Origin: an archaeon
Lineage (GTDB): Archaea > Nanobdellota > Nanobdellia > Pacearchaeales > GW2011-AR1
Assembly: GCA_018694115.1 (NCBI GenBank)
Contig: JABHNB010000001.1
Location: forward strand, 1-64,000
Reading direction: 5' to 3'
Length of the DNA stretch: 64,000 nucleotides
Position 1 is the stretch's first letter, and every line of letters starts with the position of its first letter. The notes beneath the pieces were generated by a model. The model was not told the origin of the DNA. It did not search any database and saw only the letters and a program-made list of their open reading frames with translations. Below are positions 42,561 through 50,493 of the stretch, piece by piece. The translations under genes and the position numbers were made by a program.

Positions 42561-43364
42561 ATGGTAATGAAAGACACACAAATACAAGACATTGAAAACA
42601 AAATATTGGATTCGATAAAAAAAGTAGCAAAAGACAAATCCGTAATTATTGGATTAAGTGGGGGAATTGATTCTTCCATTGTTTGCGCTTTGGCAGTTAA
42701 GGCTCTTGGGAAAGAAAGAGTTAAAGTGCTAACTGTGAAAAATTCGCGATATTCTGCTGAAGGATTGGCTATGGCGCGTGAGCTTGCTAAGGGTTATGGG
42801 CTTGAAATTCATGAAGTAAATTCGGAAATTCTTTCTAAACAGGCTATTGGGGCCTTAGGCATAGATCCAGAGAATGTTCTTGAATCATCCACCCTGGATG
42901 CAAGGATTTGTGATATTATGATCAAGACCGTGGCAAGCAAAGAAAATCGGATATATCTTGGAACGATTAATGGGACTGAAAGGTTAACTGGATGGTATCC
43001 TAAGGGAGATTTGGTTGGAGATTTTTGTCCTATCGGGGGATTGTTGAAAGAACAAGAGAGGGAATTGGCGAATCATATGGGGCTAGGATATTTGAATGAA
43101 ACAATTTCTTCTGATGCTGCGAAAGTTTGTTCCGGCTGTGGAGAACTACCCGAGTTTAAGGGTATTCCTTATGAAGTTTTGGACAAGATTTTATTGATAT
43201 ATGAAATCTCCAGGGGTGATGAGCTAGCAGGGAGCCTTAGAGGATCTGGAATCAAGAAGGATGTTTATTCAAAAATTATTAATCGAGTGATGTTTGCGGA
43301 TCATAAAAATGATGTTTTTCCAGATTATTGTAAAATAAATTTTCCTGGAGGAGTAAAAAGATGA
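42561..43364 (+). CDS. nadE: NAD synthetase (ammonia/ATP type)
   Basis: 267 aa. The ATP-pyrophosphatase loop is GLSGGIDSSIV (about 32-42). NGTERLTGWYPKGD and the later Lys/Asp residues fit NadE, which makes NAD from deamido-NAD with ammonia. It lacks a glutaminase domain, as in other small genomes. TTTATATATG lies about 25 nt before the ATG. First gene of a three-gene operon; the next gene overlaps by 4 nt. Confidence 0.85.
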   Translation: MVMKDTQIQDIENKILDSIKKVAKDKSVIIGLSGGIDSSIVCALAVKALGKERVKVLTVKNSRYSAEGLAMARELAKGYGLEIHEVNSEILSKQAIGALGIDPENVLESSTLDARICDIMIKTVASKENRIYLGTINGTERLTGWYPKGDLVGDFCPIGGLLKEQERELANHMGLGYLNETISSDAAKVCSGCGELPEFKGIPYEVLDKILLIYEISRGDELAGSLRGSGIKKDVYSKIINRVMFADHKNDVFPDYCKINFPGGVKR

Positions 43365-44323
43365 AAAGAATATATGACACTATAGTTATTGGCGCAGGTC
43401 CTGCAGGTACTTCAGCTGCATGCTATGCAAAAAGATATGGGTTAGACACTCTCTTGATTTCTCCAAATATTGGCGGGCAAGTGAATTTTACAAAGAAAAT
43501 CTTTTCAAATACTGCCGCAGGACATGGTATTTCCTCAAGTGTTTTAGTAAAGAGATATGAAGACTCATTAAATAAAGAAAATGTTAATATTGTTTCTCAG
43601 AAAGTAATTGATATTTCAAAAGAAAATGAGTATTATGTTATAAAAACAGACGACGATCAAATTTTTTATTCAAAAACGATAATTCTTGCAATTGGAAGAG
43701 GCCCTAAGAAAATTTCTCTTCCATTTGATGAATCTGTTAAGGATAAAACTGTAAATTATTTTACTGATTTTCCATTTAGAAAGTTCGAAGATAAAAAGAA
43801 GATTCTTCTTGTTGGAGGCGGTTATTGTGGGTTGGATACTGCCGAGGAGTTGAAAGATGTTTGTGAGGAAATAATCATGATTGAAAGAACAAATAAACTT
43901 GGTGGGAACAGTAGGCGGCAGGAGGAGATTAAGAATTGCAAGAATGTTAAGATACTTATGAATACTAATTTGGAAAAGATTCATGAAATAAATGATCAGA
44001 AATTTGCGAGGTTAAATGTTGGCGGAGAGATAAAAGAAATGGGGATCGACGGCATATTTGTTGCAGTAGGAACTAGTCCTGCGACTAATTTTCTGAATAA
44101 ATTTGAGAAAAACAATCAAAACGAATTGGTAATAAGTCTGTCCAAGGAAAAAGGAAAAATGTATATGACTTCTCAGGAAGGAATTTTTGCCTGCGGGGAC
44201 TGTAATGATATGCCTGCTAAGGGTTTTGAACCTTTATCAGTTGGAGAAGGAATTCAGTGTGCAAAAACTGTTTGCAATTATTTGGAAAGCGCCACAATTA
44301 AACCTGGAAAATTGGAGGAATAA
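43361..44323 (+). CDS. Thioredoxin-reductase-like flavoprotein without CxxC
   Basis: 320 aa. FAD motif IVIGAGPAGTSAACYA (about 7-22) and the NAD(P)-binding motif LLVGGGYCGLDTAEEL (about 146-161), then GDCNDM near the C-terminus. The redox-active CxxC of thioredoxin reductase is missing at the expected place (NYFTDFPFRKF). This suggests an NAD(P)H-dependent ferredoxin/flavodoxin or other electron carrier role. ATGA overlap with the NadE gene points to coupling to NAD metabolism. Confidence 0.75.
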   Translation: MKRIYDTIVIGAGPAGTSAACYAKRYGLDTLLISPNIGGQVNFTKKIFSNTAAGHGISSSVLVKRYEDSLNKENVNIVSQKVIDISKENEYYVIKTDDDQIFYSKTIILAIGRGPKKISLPFDESVKDKTVNYFTDFPFRKFEDKKKILLVGGGYCGLDTAEELKDVCEEIIMIERTNKLGGNSRRQEEIKNCKNVKILMNTNLEKIHEINDQKFARLNVGGEIKEMGIDGIFVAVGTSPATNFLNKFEKNNQNELVISLSKEKGKMYMTSQEGIFACGDCNDMPAKGFEPLSVGEGIQCAKTVCNYLESATIKPGKLEE

Positions 44324-44324
44324 G

Positions 44325-45119
44325 ATGGCAATGGAAAGAATAAAACTGCATGAAAATAAAAAATTTGTAACGGTAGAACATGAAGGATCAAAGATAGATT
44401 TTTCATTGAAACCTTATACAGGTAATTTCTATGAGGTAAAGGAGAAAATCGAAAGAGATTGGTTAAGAGTGCCCACTCTTCAAGAAATTGTTTCTCTTAT
44501 GTCTGCAGCTCCAGAAGTAATTGAGGAATTAAATGGCTCTAGAATTTTTGGTTATTCTGCACTTAGATATTTTACTGGCGGAAAAAAACATGGGGATGGG
44601 GAATTTGTATATATCCAGGATGATGCTTCAAATATAACACCAAGATCTAAAAACTGCAAAAGAGGGAATTTTTTAAGATATAATCCGGAAGCAAGGGAAC
44701 TAAAATATGGTAGGTGGGGGAAACACCCCGTACAGCATTATATAACCGATAATGTGTGGGATAAGGAGCAAGCCTTTTTGGAAGATCTACTTGAGGAAAC
44801 AGCACATGAGAAAATTAGAAATTTTGCTAAAAAGCAAACCCACTATAAATCCATTTTAGCTAATAGCGCAATAATCAACAATCTTTATACAGAAAGCGGA
44901 AGTATTTATATTCCTCTCCTAGAGGTTGGTACTGGAGTAATTAGGGGGGAAAAGACCCATGTAGGATGGGGAATATATGATGAGGGGGAACTTTATGATG
45001 TTAAACAGTTAGAGGTATACTTGGCAGAATTGGACCCCAATGGAGATTTTTATTCAAGAATAAAATGTAAGCCCTTGAAAACACCCGTATCTTTTGGTGT
45101 CAGACCTGAGAACCAATAA
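44325..45119 (+). CDS. Unknown third gene of NAD-operon, 264 aa
   Basis: 264 aa from the ATG at 44325 (GGAGGA lies 7 nt before; the longer in-frame ORF from 44187 would overlap the flavoprotein). Regions TLQEIVSLMSAAPEVIE, GYSALRYFTGGKKHGDG and GIYDEGELYD are not recognised. No membrane segment. Its place behind NadE and the flavoprotein suggests a redox or nucleotide-related job, but nothing in the sequence shows it. Confidence 0.6.
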   Translation: MAMERIKLHENKKFVTVEHEGSKIDFSLKPYTGNFYEVKEKIERDWLRVPTLQEIVSLMSAAPEVIEELNGSRIFGYSALRYFTGGKKHGDGEFVYIQDDASNITPRSKNCKRGNFLRYNPEARELKYGRWGKHPVQHYITDNVWDKEQAFLEDLLEETAHEKIRNFAKKQTHYKSILANSAIINNLYTESGSIYIPLLEVGTGVIRGEKTHVGWGIYDEGELYDVKQLEVYLAELDPNGDFYSRIKCKPLKTPVSFGVRPENQ

Positions 45120-45129
45120 CTTAGGCGTT

Positions 45130-46881
45130 TTAATAATTAGTCCGAGGTTGCTGCGGTTGGTCCCCATTTTTCTTCAGATTCTCATGTAAATGTTTGAAGT
45201 ATTCTTCACTACTAGAGTTGGCCATTCTTTCGACGATTAACTCGGGGGTTGAATGAGCTAGCCTTCCTAACACGGGATTATGATCTACGATTAGGTTGTA
45301 GTTGCTGTCGAGGCCTTTTGCTTCGATTCCATCGATTCTTGCGTTCTTGGGAAGAGTTTTCTTGATTTCATGGCCGAGATGGGTTGCTAGGACCATAAAA
45401 CAGTTCTTCTTGATGAAGAACTCTGCAGTGGAAGCGATTATCTTACCTGCTACTCCCGGTTCGGTTACGGATTCTATTTCGTCGGCTAAGATTAGAGTTT
45501 GATTTCCTGGGCGAATCTTTGACATTTGGGTTAGAAGTGTTTCAAATGCTCCCTTACTTGCCGAGCCTTTGTTCTTTGCGAAATAGTATACTTCTGAGAA
45601 GGTTGGAAGTTGGATTTCTCCCCTTATTGGAAGTCCTAGTTGGAATAGGGATATATTTTGTAGAATATGTTCGATTAGAGTTGTCTTTCCACCGCTATTA
45701 GCCCCTGTAAGTATTGAGCACTTGTGGAAATTGTCGAGTTTGAAGCTAACTGGCTGAGCATTATCTAGAAACATGTTTGATGCGTTTGAGAATGTGAGAT
45801 GTTCTGCATGTGCTGGGAAGGTTGTGTTTTCTTGGATGAAATTTGCTACACCAAGACAGAAGTCTTCGATTAGTAGAAGTGTGGAGAGTTTTTTTAGCTT
45901 GATTGGAATTGTCTTTAGGCTTTCTGCGTGTCGCTTTATGTTTTCTGCGAGATTTGTGAATTCGTTTGCACTCTGTCTTTTTATTTGATCATCAAGTTCC
46001 TTTTGATCTATTTCTACAGGGATCTTTATATTGAAAATATGTTGAGATAGTCCGGTCTCTTCTATTGAATCTTCGATTATTTTTTGGAAAGTTGGAGGCA
46101 TTTTACCCTCGCTGAGCATTTTTAGAAGAGAATCTCCAGAGATTGTTAGTTCTTTTACCTTGTTTGATATTTTTTCATTTATATCTTCTAAGACTTTCTC
46201 TACTTCTTCTATTGAGATTATCTTTCCCATTTTGCTATCTATTAGATTGAATAGAGGTTCTAGCTCTCTGAGAATTGTTTGGACTTCTTCTGAGGGGTTG
46301 GATTGTTTTATTATGTTGAAGTTGTCTTTCCATCCCGACAAGAGTTCGAGATATCTTTCAAGGTAAACATTATCTACAGAATCTATGAAAACTGTTTGTG
46401 GGAGCTGCTCTAAGGTCCGTTTGTAGTCATCACAGTTGATTACTTGAACGATATCATAGTTTTCTAGATCTTGAACGTCCCTTTCGGAAACTAGGAGCTG
46501 AACTGGGCAACTTAGATTCTTTAGATGGACAAATGTTGATTCATCTTCTGTAACAATTATGATTTCGTATTTTGGACTCCAAGTTTGTCTTGGTTTTGAG
46601 AGGTTTCTTAGAAAGGTGTTGTCTCCTTTAGTTAGTTGTTTGAAAAAGTATTGTCTTCTAAGGATTTCTTGTATTTGATCTGTAAATTGGAAGTAGTGCC
46701 AGATGTTTGAGGTTTCTGGGAATTTGAAGTTAGATGAGATTTTTGTGAGGACTTTTTGATGGATTGCCTTCGCGTCACGTGTTTTGAATATTGAATCTTT
46801 AGAGGGTTTTAGGTAGGATTTTGAAGTGCTAAATGGGGAAAGTTCATTATCCAAGATAAATTGCATCATCTCTCTTTTCAT
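45130..46881 (-). CDS. MutS-family ATPase (MutS2-like)
   Basis: 583 aa. The C-terminal third has the MutS ATPase: SILTGANSGGKTTLIEHI (about 391-408), a DEIESVTEP Walker B (about 466-474), and MVLATHLGH (about 494-502). The N-terminal part lacks the MutS mismatch-binding domain I and is helical (clamp-like). No Smr domain. This is a MutS2/MutS5-like archaeal ATPase, which might act on ribosomes or branched DNA rather than mismatches. Convergent with the NAD operon. Confidence 0.8.
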   Translation of the reverse strand: MKREMMQFILDNELSPFSTSKSYLKPSKDSIFKTRDAKAIHQKVLTKISSNFKFPETSNIWHYFQFTDQIQEILRRQYFFKQLTKGDNTFLRNLSKPRQTWSPKYEIIIVTEDESTFVHLKNLSCPVQLLVSERDVQDLENYDIVQVINCDDYKRTLEQLPQTVFIDSVDNVYLERYLELLSGWKDNFNIIKQSNPSEEVQTILRELEPLFNLIDSKMGKIISIEEVEKVLEDINEKISNKVKELTISGDSLLKMLSEGKMPPTFQKIIEDSIEETGLSQHIFNIKIPVEIDQKELDDQIKRQSANEFTNLAENIKRHAESLKTIPIKLKKLSTLLLIEDFCLGVANFIQENTTFPAHAEHLTFSNASNMFLDNAQPVSFKLDNFHKCSILTGANSGGKTTLIEHILQNISLFQLGLPIRGEIQLPTFSEVYYFAKNKGSASKGAFETLLTQMSKIRPGNQTLILADEIESVTEPGVAGKIIASTAEFFIKKNCFMVLATHLGHEIKKTLPKNARIDGIEAKGLDSNYNLIVDHNPVLGRLAHSTPELIVERMANSSSEEYFKHLHENLKKNGDQPQQPRTNY

Positions 46882-46943
46882 ATAGGGGTTGGGCCAAAAT
46901 TGTTTATAAGTACTTATGTTGTTTAGGATATATGTTGATCAGA

Positions 46944-48371
46944 TTAATCTCTCTTGGATTGACTTCGTCTTGTATTTCTACCGCTTCCATGGAATCCGGA
47001 TCTGCCGCCATTAGATGAAGAACTTCTTCGTGGGCCGTCGGATCTTCTAGGGCCGCCAAAGCTTCTACCGCCTTCGCTTCGTCTTGGACCTGAGCTTCCG
47101 CCACTTGAGCTTCTTCGTGGACCATCACTTCTTCCCCTGCCACCAAAGCTTCTTCCGCCAGATCTTCCGAATCCTCCACTGGACCTTCCACCGCCTCGGC
47201 TATTGCCTCCTCGGCTGAATCGTCCACCTTCTCTTCGGGGTTCAATTATTAATGATACTCTTTCAATTCTTGGGTTTTCTGCTCTTTCGATCTTCATTTC
47301 TGGATGACGTCTCTGAAGATTTGCGAAGTTATCATAATCTCTGCTTCCTAAAATGCTAATTGCGCTACCTTCTGCTCCTGCTCGTGCAGTTCTACCTATT
47401 CTATGAACGTGATCTTTTGCATCGCTTGCTACATCATAATTGTATACATGTGAAACTCCGCTGATGTCTAAACCTCTTGCTGCAACATCTGTACAGACTA
47501 AAACGCTTACGTTTGAGGAATCGAATTTCTTAAGAACTTGATTTCTTCTTGCTTGTGTAAGTCCACCATGAATTACTTGTGCATCGATTTTTTGTGCCCG
47601 AAGATTTTTTGTAACAAAGTCTGCGTTTCTTCTCGTATTACAGAAGATCATAACTAAGCATGACTTTTCATTCTTTAGTAAGTGAACTAAGAGTGAGAAT
47701 TTTAAATTATCTTGTACGTCGTAGAAAACTTGCTTTAGTTTTGAAGTGTCTACATAGGACTTAACTGAGATTTCTGTTGGTGAATTCATGTATTTGTCTG
47801 CGAAACTTGCAAGGTCTTGTGTGATTGTTGCTGAAAATAATAGTGTTTGTCTCTCTTTTGGGCATTCTCTTACAATTTTTGCTACATCATCTTTGAATCC
47901 CATGTCCCACATTCTGTCTGCTTCGTCAAGAATTAAGGTTTTTACCTTGGATAAATCGATTGAATTTCTTTGTAAGTGATCAAGTAATCTTCCAGGTGTT
48001 GCAACAACAATATCTGAGTATGCAAGTCTTTTGATTTGATTTTCAATTGAAACTCCTCCGTAAACAGGTGTAACTTCTAGATCTTTATGGTATGCGAAGT
48101 CCTTAATTGCTCCTGCCACTTGCTCTGCAAGCTCTCTTGTAGGGGTAAGAATAAGTCCTTTGATTCCTCCGCCCTTTTCTGTTGACTTAATTAGTCCTGA
48201 ACCGAAGGCTAGAGTCTTACCCGATCCGGTTGCGGAGCCAGCAATAACGTCTTTTCCTTCCATTATTAGAGGAATTGTTTTCTCTTGTATTTCGCTGGGT
48301 TCTGTAAACTTTTTTGCTGAAATTGTTTTCAACACATGTTCACAAAGTCCCAATTTTTCGAACTTTTCCAT
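46944..48371 (-). CDS. DEAD-box RNA helicase with RGG/SGG tail
   Basis: 475 aa. Walker A GSATGSGKTLAF (about 43-54), DEAD LILDEADRMWD (about 145), SAT motif, and HRIGRTARAG (motif VI, about 325). Residues 375-475 are a Gly/Arg/Ser-rich tail with many GGR and SGG units, expected to bind RNA loosely. The family unwinds structured RNA in ribosome assembly or in the cold. A structured leader precedes the gene. A frame in another phase (46904-47245) over the tail is a shadow. Confidence 0.9.
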   Translation of the reverse strand: MEKFEKLGLCEHVLKTISAKKFTEPSEIQEKTIPLIMEGKDVIAGSATGSGKTLAFGSGLIKSTEKGGGIKGLILTPTRELAEQVAGAIKDFAYHKDLEVTPVYGGVSIENQIKRLAYSDIVVATPGRLLDHLQRNSIDLSKVKTLILDEADRMWDMGFKDDVAKIVRECPKERQTLLFSATITQDLASFADKYMNSPTEISVKSYVDTSKLKQVFYDVQDNLKFSLLVHLLKNEKSCLVMIFCNTRRNADFVTKNLRAQKIDAQVIHGGLTQARRNQVLKKFDSSNVSVLVCTDVAARGLDISGVSHVYNYDVASDAKDHVHRIGRTARAGAEGSAISILGSRDYDNFANLQRRHPEMKIERAENPRIERVSLIIEPRREGGRFSRGGNSRGGGRSSGGFGRSGGRSFGGRGRSDGPRRSSSGGSSGPRRSEGGRSFGGPRRSDGPRRSSSSNGGRSGFHGSGRNTRRSQSKRD

Positions 48372-48410
48372 TGTTTTTCGAATAATTTGTCAAGAATTGT
48401 TTTCTTGAAC

Positions 48411-48463
48411 GTAAGTCCCCACGACTTTCGTCCAAGGACTTTAACAAGCGGTGTTTTCCGCTT
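48411..48463 (-). promoter_or_regulatory. Structured 5' leader of the DEAD-box helicase gene
   Basis: On the gene's strand, AAGCGG (48458-48463 side) pairs with CCGCTT (48446-48451 side) around a 6-nt loop; then AAGTCC pairs with GGACTT (48436-48441 with 48413-48418), enclosing an inner GAC-GAAA-GTC hairpin with a GNRA tetraloop. The helicase ATG is about 40 nt downstream. This could be an autoregulatory or cold-responsive leader. Confidence 0.55.
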
Positions 48464-48506
48464 CAAATTAAATGTTTATTATAACTATGAGGGTTTTTGA
48501 GGGTTT

Positions 48507-48911
48507 TTAAGGCTGCTGGTTTGCTTGGTCTTTTGATTCTGCCTCTGCCTTTCCATGATTATACGCGTCTGCGAAAGCCTCCAGAGTATCTTGATTAATG
48601 GGTCTTGGGATGCCTAACATGGGAACTCTTACGGGGAATTTATCGCTTACTTCCATCTTATTTGTTCTTGGATTAAATATTGCTACCTGATCGAATTCAA
48701 TAAATCCTTGGAGAACATCTCCTACCCTTCCATATGTTCTTGCGCCATTAAACTCATAATCTAAAAGCTTTCCAATATAAACTCCATAAATTGGGTGTTC
48801 TTTCTTACTTTCGGGAGTTATAAAAAATGCGTCGATGTTTCCTCTAGGCTTTTTAGGGGCGTCACCGCCATAAAAGCTCATATCAGTAGTATCGGTTATT
48901 CTTTCTGCCAT
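48507..48911 (-). CDS. Hypothetical protein, 134 aa
   Basis: 134 aa from the ATG at 48911 (TATA-like TTTAAAAG lies about 30 nt upstream; the ORF extends 7 codons further). FITPESKKEHPIYGVYIGKLLDYEFNGARTYGRV and a Pro/Gly-rich middle suggest a beta-rich fold. No family recognised. Soluble. Confidence 0.5.
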   Translation of the reverse strand: MAERITDTTDMSFYGGDAPKKPRGNIDAFFITPESKKEHPIYGVYIGKLLDYEFNGARTYGRVGDVLQGFIEFDQVAIFNPRTNKMEVSDKFPVRVPMLGIPRPINQDTLEAFADAYNHGKAEAESKDQANQQP

Positions 48912-49022
48912 TATATATTCTAAGAATTTCATCTTTTAAATCTATCTATTCTGTAGTTACTATAGAATGATTACTATTTAGCTTAGGGGAAGATTTATAT
49001 TGATTGATCTTTTTTCTTTGAT

Positions 49023-49151
49023 ATGCCAAAGAAATGTCCTGCATGTAATAGTACTCGATATGAGAATATTGAAGGGAATTCTAGATGTGCTAGGTGTGGT
49101 TTTGTTAATAAATCTACAGAAAATATTGATAGTATGTGTGTTGAGGATTAG
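49023..49151 (+). CDS. Small zinc-ribbon protein, 42 aa
   Basis: 42 aa: CPAC at residues 5-8 and CARCG at 22-26 form a TFIIB-like zinc ribbon. AGATTTATATTG lies about 25 nt before the ATG. Such short archaeal zinc ribbons often accompany transcription or RNA processing factors. Convergent with the next gene (stops are 2 nt apart). Confidence 0.6.
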   Translation: MPKKCPACNSTRYENIEGNSRCARCGFVNKSTENIDSMCVED

Positions 49152-49153
49152 AT

Positions 49154-50017
49154 TTATTCTTCTTTCTTAGCTTCTTCTACTTCTTCTTTTGCTTCCTTAA
49201 TTTCTTCTTTTACCTCTTCCTCTTTTTTCTCTTCTTCCTTGTTTTCTTCTTTCTCGGAATTCTTTAAGTCTTCAAGTTCTTTTTCTTCTTTTGCAAGTTT
49301 TTCCCTTGCTTCTTCTAATTTTACATTCCTATTCTTTCCGTCTTTTATTCTTTGGATTTCGCCTTCTTTCTTTTTGATCTCAGCTTCTGCTTTTCTTAAT
49401 TCCTTTTCATCACGAAGATCTTCCCGGTGGGATTTGGATCCTCGCATCATAAGGGCCGTGAACAAGAGAAGAACCATGATTATTACTCCTCCGGAGATCG
49501 ATGAAGTTAAGTTTATTGAACCATCTTCTTTGAATACGATTGCTTTACCTGTTGTAACAAAAAAGTTTGGTCCGTTTTCAATTGGTTCTTCAGGTTCTTC
49601 TGGCGTTTCAGTTACATTCTCGACGGTGGTGTTTGCTTCTGTTTCATTTGTAGTGTTTTCTACGAAGGCTTCTTTTTCTTTCTTCTCTCGAAGATTGATT
49701 AAAATATCTGAACCGTTTATGGAGAATGGTCCTTGTTCTACTTCCGATCTAATACTTCCATCTTTACTAAATCTTAGGTAAATGTCTACTTCTGAGAGAG
49801 ATGTTTCAATTTCAAACTTAACAATTCCAACATCAGTAAAGTACTCTGAGGCATAATATTTATCGCTACTAAATTCTGAAGTTCCTGTCGACTTAATTTT
49901 CATAATTGCTCCACTAAAAGAATCTATCTCGTCCATAACTGTGATGTTTGCTTTGTAGGCACTGCTAAAAGATATTAGAAATAAAGCCAAAAATATAATA
50001 CTCATCACCTTTTTCAT
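49154..50017 (-). CDS. Membrane-anchored protein with charged coiled-coil tail
   Basis: 287 aa. Signal peptide MKKVMSIIFLALFLISFSSA (cleavage or anchor near 21), an outer domain of about 150 aa ending in Glu/Thr-rich linker (ETEANTTVENV), one helix (about 178-193) and a cytoplasmic tail of almost only Glu, Lys and Ala (coiled coil). The outer domain has NITVMDEIDS with several Thr, possibly a DUF-type beta-sandwich. Function unknown. Confidence 0.6.
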   Translation of the reverse strand: MKKVMSIIFLALFLISFSSAYKANITVMDEIDSFSGAIMKIKSTGTSEFSSDKYYASEYFTDVGIVKFEIETSLSEVDIYLRFSKDGSIRSEVEQGPFSINGSDILINLREKKEKEAFVENTTNETEANTTVENVTETPEEPEEPIENGPNFFVTTGKAIVFKEDGSINLTSSISGGVIIMVLLLFTALMMRGSKSHREDLRDEKELRKAEAEIKKKEGEIQRIKDGKNRNVKLEEAREKLAKEEKELEDLKNSEKEENKEEEKKEEEVKEEIKEAKEEVEEAKKEE

Positions 50018-50105
50018 ATGGATTAATGGAACTTCTCCTTTATAAAAATTTCTATAGTAGTAAGTTTTAAAAGCGATATCTTTCTTTATCTCTTAAGCAT
50101 ATGGA

Positions 50106-50176
50106 GGCCCCATAGGCTAATGGTAGACCGTCTCGTTTACACCGAGCAGGCCCAAGTTCGATTCTTGGTGGGGCCA
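50106..50176 (+). tRNA. tRNA-Val (anticodon UAC)
   Basis: 71-nt cloverleaf: acceptor GGCCCCA pairs fully with TGGGGCC, discriminator A; D-arm GGCTAATGGTAGACC; anticodon loop TTTACAC with TAC at the centre (valine, GUA); T-arm CCAAG-TTCGATT-CTTGG. No CCA is encoded, as usual in archaea. A second, sequence-unrelated tRNA-Val(UAC) is at 59889. Confidence 0.9.
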
Positions 50177-50208
50177 TAGTTCGAAAAGAGTTCTGATAGT
50201 GAATTATA

Positions 50209-50442
50209 ATGGCAAATTTGAAAAGAAGCTTGCTTAAGAGAATGACAGATATTGCGTCGGATTACTATCGTGATAGGAGCTTAGAGTTTAAGCCAGGAGT
50301 TGCGGACAGATTACTTTTTGGGAAATTAATAGATGACAATCTGGAAGTTATTGAACATGATCTGAAAACAATGCCCATCCAGACAGGTTACAGATGGATT
50401 GCATGTAACTTGCTAACGGAATATTTTGAGCTTTACAAATAA
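50209..50442 (+). CDS. Hypothetical protein, 77 aa
   Basis: 77 aa, basic start MANLKRSLLKRMTDIASDYYRD, then KPGVADRLLFGKLI and an aromatic end. Soluble. Starts 33 nt after the tRNA gene with AT-rich sequence before. No family recognised. Confidence 0.5.
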   Translation: MANLKRSLLKRMTDIASDYYRDRSLEFKPGVADRLLFGKLIDDNLEVIEHDLKTMPIQTGYRWIACNLLTEYFELYK

Positions 50443-50493
50443 CTATCAATAATTAGTAATAACATTTAAATAGACAAGTTATGAAGTTAAGAT

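Noticed and set aside
41695-45160. 15-bp repeat AGGTTGCTGCGGTTG near 41700 and 45143
   Set aside because: A 15-base match is expected by chance once or twice in 64 kb of this composition and there is no further shared context.
46904-47245. 113-aa acidic frame over the helicase tail
   Set aside because: It is a phase-shifted shadow of the Arg/Gly/Ser-rich coding sequence of the DEAD-box helicase.
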